NCBI GenBank assembly: GCA_947589195.1
Contig: CANPZX010000005.1
Coordinates: 1 to 44,658, forward strand
Length of the DNA stretch: 44,658 nt
Reading direction: 5' to 3'
From: an uncultured Bacilli bacterium
GTDB taxonomy: Bacteria > Bacillota_I > Bacilli_A > RF39 > UBA660
Below the pieces are notes generated by a model, which saw only the letters and a list, made by a program, of their open reading frames with translations, had not been told where the DNA came from and ran no database searches. Shown here in pieces: positions 43,579 to 44,658 of the stretch. The stretch's first letter is position 1, and the number at the start of each line of letters is the position of its first letter. The translations under genes were made by a program, and so were the position numbers.

Positions 43579-44658
43579 TTATTTAATTAAGAAACGAGGA
43601 CGGACGCCAAGCGAGGTGGATGCGCCGCACGTGCCGGCAAAGCCATAGTTGTCGACACGAGCAAAGCTCGTATATTCGGCGACCGCTTTTAACCAGTAGT
43701 TAAACCTTGTATTTCCATAACTATTTATAAATTCAGGTTTCAGACTAAATATCGCATACTGACGATTATCGATTCCGATATCATAACCGCTTGATGACCA
43801 AACTGTACTTCCATACACATTTACTTCGCTCATTAAATCTAACTTGCTATCATACCAAGCCCAGCTAGATGAAGCACCAGTTGTCACTCCAAGCTGATTC
43901 GAACGACTTGTATCCATTTGATCGGCTAGTAGATTGGTATATTCTATTATATGCTCATTAAAAACAGGCTGAATATATTGCTCTAAAATAGTTTTTAATG
44001 TTTCTTGTTTCATTTTGCTACCAACATAAGCCCCAATATTACTTTTTTCCTCTGTAGCTCCTAATGGTTTTAGTTTTAAAGTCTTATCTACTACCCCAGT
44101 TGTTTTTGTATCATTCATTTGAGCTGTACCTAATGTAGTTGCAGGTATTATTGTTGCATGACACTCTTTTAAATCCGTATATCCGGAATATCGATAGTTA
44201 TTTAAATCAGCTATTAACCATGTGACTTCATGATTATTTTTATTTGTTTTTATATAATCTCCGACATAGATATCTTTAAAACTACAATCTTGTATTTGCT
44301 TAAATAATTCGCCATTTTCATATAAATCAGTTATATTTCTACCTCGATACGTATTTCTTCGTTTATTTACTCCTGCTTCTAAAAATTCAGAATACTCTTC
44401 TTCACTTAAGTTAGAAGTAAATTCTAAATTACATTTAGTTTCTTCTGTTATATTATTTAATTTTAAATCCCATTCATTATAATCCCATGAGCCGGTGGTA
44501 CCACTACTACATTTCACTTTAGTTTTATATAAACCTCTTTCGGGGATTTCATCTCTTTCTTTACCATCTACTAAAATGGCTACTTTCATATTATTTATAT
44601 TTTGATATTTTCCTTGGGTATAATTATATATTCTACTTACTAAAATACCCCCCCCCCC
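43579..44658 (-). CDS. Phase-variable surface protein 2, 5' end beyond window
   Basis: The frame is open from the window edge: a run of eleven or more Gs, then GGGGILVSRIYNYTQGKYQN, then MKVAILVDGKERDEIPERGL and onward to a stop at 43579. So the visible part is in frame with the G tract, and the true start with its helix lies outside the window. It is a close paralog of surface protein 1 over its whole visible length (shared KRRNTYRG-, YVGDYIK-, WLIADLNNY-, TDLKECHATIIPA-, VYGSTVWSSSGYDIGIDNRQ-type stretches) and ends GVRPRFLIK. An internal ATG at 44589 is unlikely to be the main start. Confidence 0.75.
   Translation of the reverse strand, partial: GGGGILVSRIYNYTQGKYQNINNMKVAILVDGKERDEIPERGLYKTKVKCSSGTTGSWDYNEWDLKLNNITEETKCNLEFTSNLSEEEYSEFLEAGVNKRRNTYRGRNITDLYENGELFKQIQDCSFKDIYVGDYIKTNKNNHEVTWLIADLNNYRYSGYTDLKECHATIIPATTLGTAQMNDTKTTGVVDKTLKLKPLGATEEKSNIGAYVGSKMKQETLKTILEQYIQPVFNEHIIEYTNLLADQMDTSRSNQLGVTTGASSSWAWYDSKLDLMSEVNVYGSTVWSSSGYDIGIDNRQYAIFSLKPEFINSYGNTRFNYWLKAVAEYTSFARVDNYGFAGTCGASTSLGVRPRFLIK
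43609..43677 (-). other. Candidate DGR variable region of surface protein 2
   Basis: This is the same segment as in surface protein 1, GC-rich (about 62% over 93 bases including flanks). Its codons differ from the paralog mainly at positions 1 and 2 and keep position 3. The encoded changes (for example F/R, T/N, H/F, N/C) fall at isolated sites between conserved residues, as on a C-type lectin binding face. Confidence 0.6.
44648..44658 (-). repeat. G tract of at least 11 at the window edge
   Basis: The window ends inside a run of Gs on the coding strand, at the place equivalent to the G10 tract of surface protein 1. The true length cannot be seen. Contigs often break at such tracts, which would fit length variation in the sampled population. 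Confidence 0.75.

Overview
The window is about 44.7 kb of very AT-rich DNA (under about 30% GC by eye) from a Bacillota-type bacterium. It uses the standard code: TGA is a stop and Trp is TGG. Ribosome binding sites are AGGAGG-like, and a T-box leader controls leuS. The bacterium makes cell wall, as shown by a GH25 lysozyme, a SpoVB/YtgP-type flippase and a D-amino-acid cross-bridge operon. The gene set (YtxH-like, Cse60-like, a Tad-type pilus) and many lineage-specific surface proteins fit an uncultured gut Bacilli/Erysipelotrichia/RF39-like lineage. That placement is inference.

Region 1 (about 0.1-11.4 kb, minus strand) is one long operon for a Tad/Flp-like pilus. In transcription order it encodes a membrane-anchored secreted protein, a 1273-residue cysteine-rich secreted protein with two Gly-X-Y repeat blocks, a pilin-like protein, a CpaB-like protein, the TadA/CpaF ATPase, TadB, TadC, a 57-residue probable major pilin, a second small pilin, two TadE-like pseudopilins and a TadZ-like protein. 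A promoter lies at 11419-11447. Diverging from it are a membrane thioredoxin (CPHC), a CPBP protease and a metallophosphoesterase-like protein.

Region 2 (13.5-21.4 kb, minus) holds small membrane or envelope proteins (YtxH-like, DUF948-like, an acidic protein, a lipoprotein). It also holds a 1470-residue giant pseudopilin: type IV pilin N-terminus, eleven two-cysteine repeats of about 76 residues, and a thrombospondin-1-like module.

Region 3 (21.5-34.9 kb) is mostly housekeeping: trmB, a flippase, a Cse60-like gene, T-box-leuS, a GH31 glycosidase, a YtqA-like radical SAM protein, a GH25 lysozyme, a small HTH pair and six tRNA genes (Arg; then Val-Thr-Tyr-Gln-Lys as one operon).

Region 4 (35-40.9 kb) carries a racemase / ATP-grasp ligase / asparagine-synthetase operon. 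It looks like a D-Asp to D-Asn peptidoglycan cross-bridge module. A compact UvrD-like helicase diverges from it.

Region 5 (40.9-44.7 kb) is the most unusual part. Two paralogous membrane-anchored surface proteins flank a DUF4143-type ATPase gene. Each has a long G homopolymer at the same place, just after its transmembrane anchor. In the first gene the tract has 10 Gs and puts the gene out of frame; 9 or 12 Gs would restore a protein of about 401 residues. Each also ends in a GC-rich (about 60%) segment of about 80 bp where the paralogs differ almost only at first and second codon positions, often with A in one copy. That is the signature expected of a diversity-generating retroelement (DGR) variable region. 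The combination suggests surface antigens that are both switched on and off and hypermutated. No reverse transcriptase or template repeat is in the window, so the DGR part is inference.
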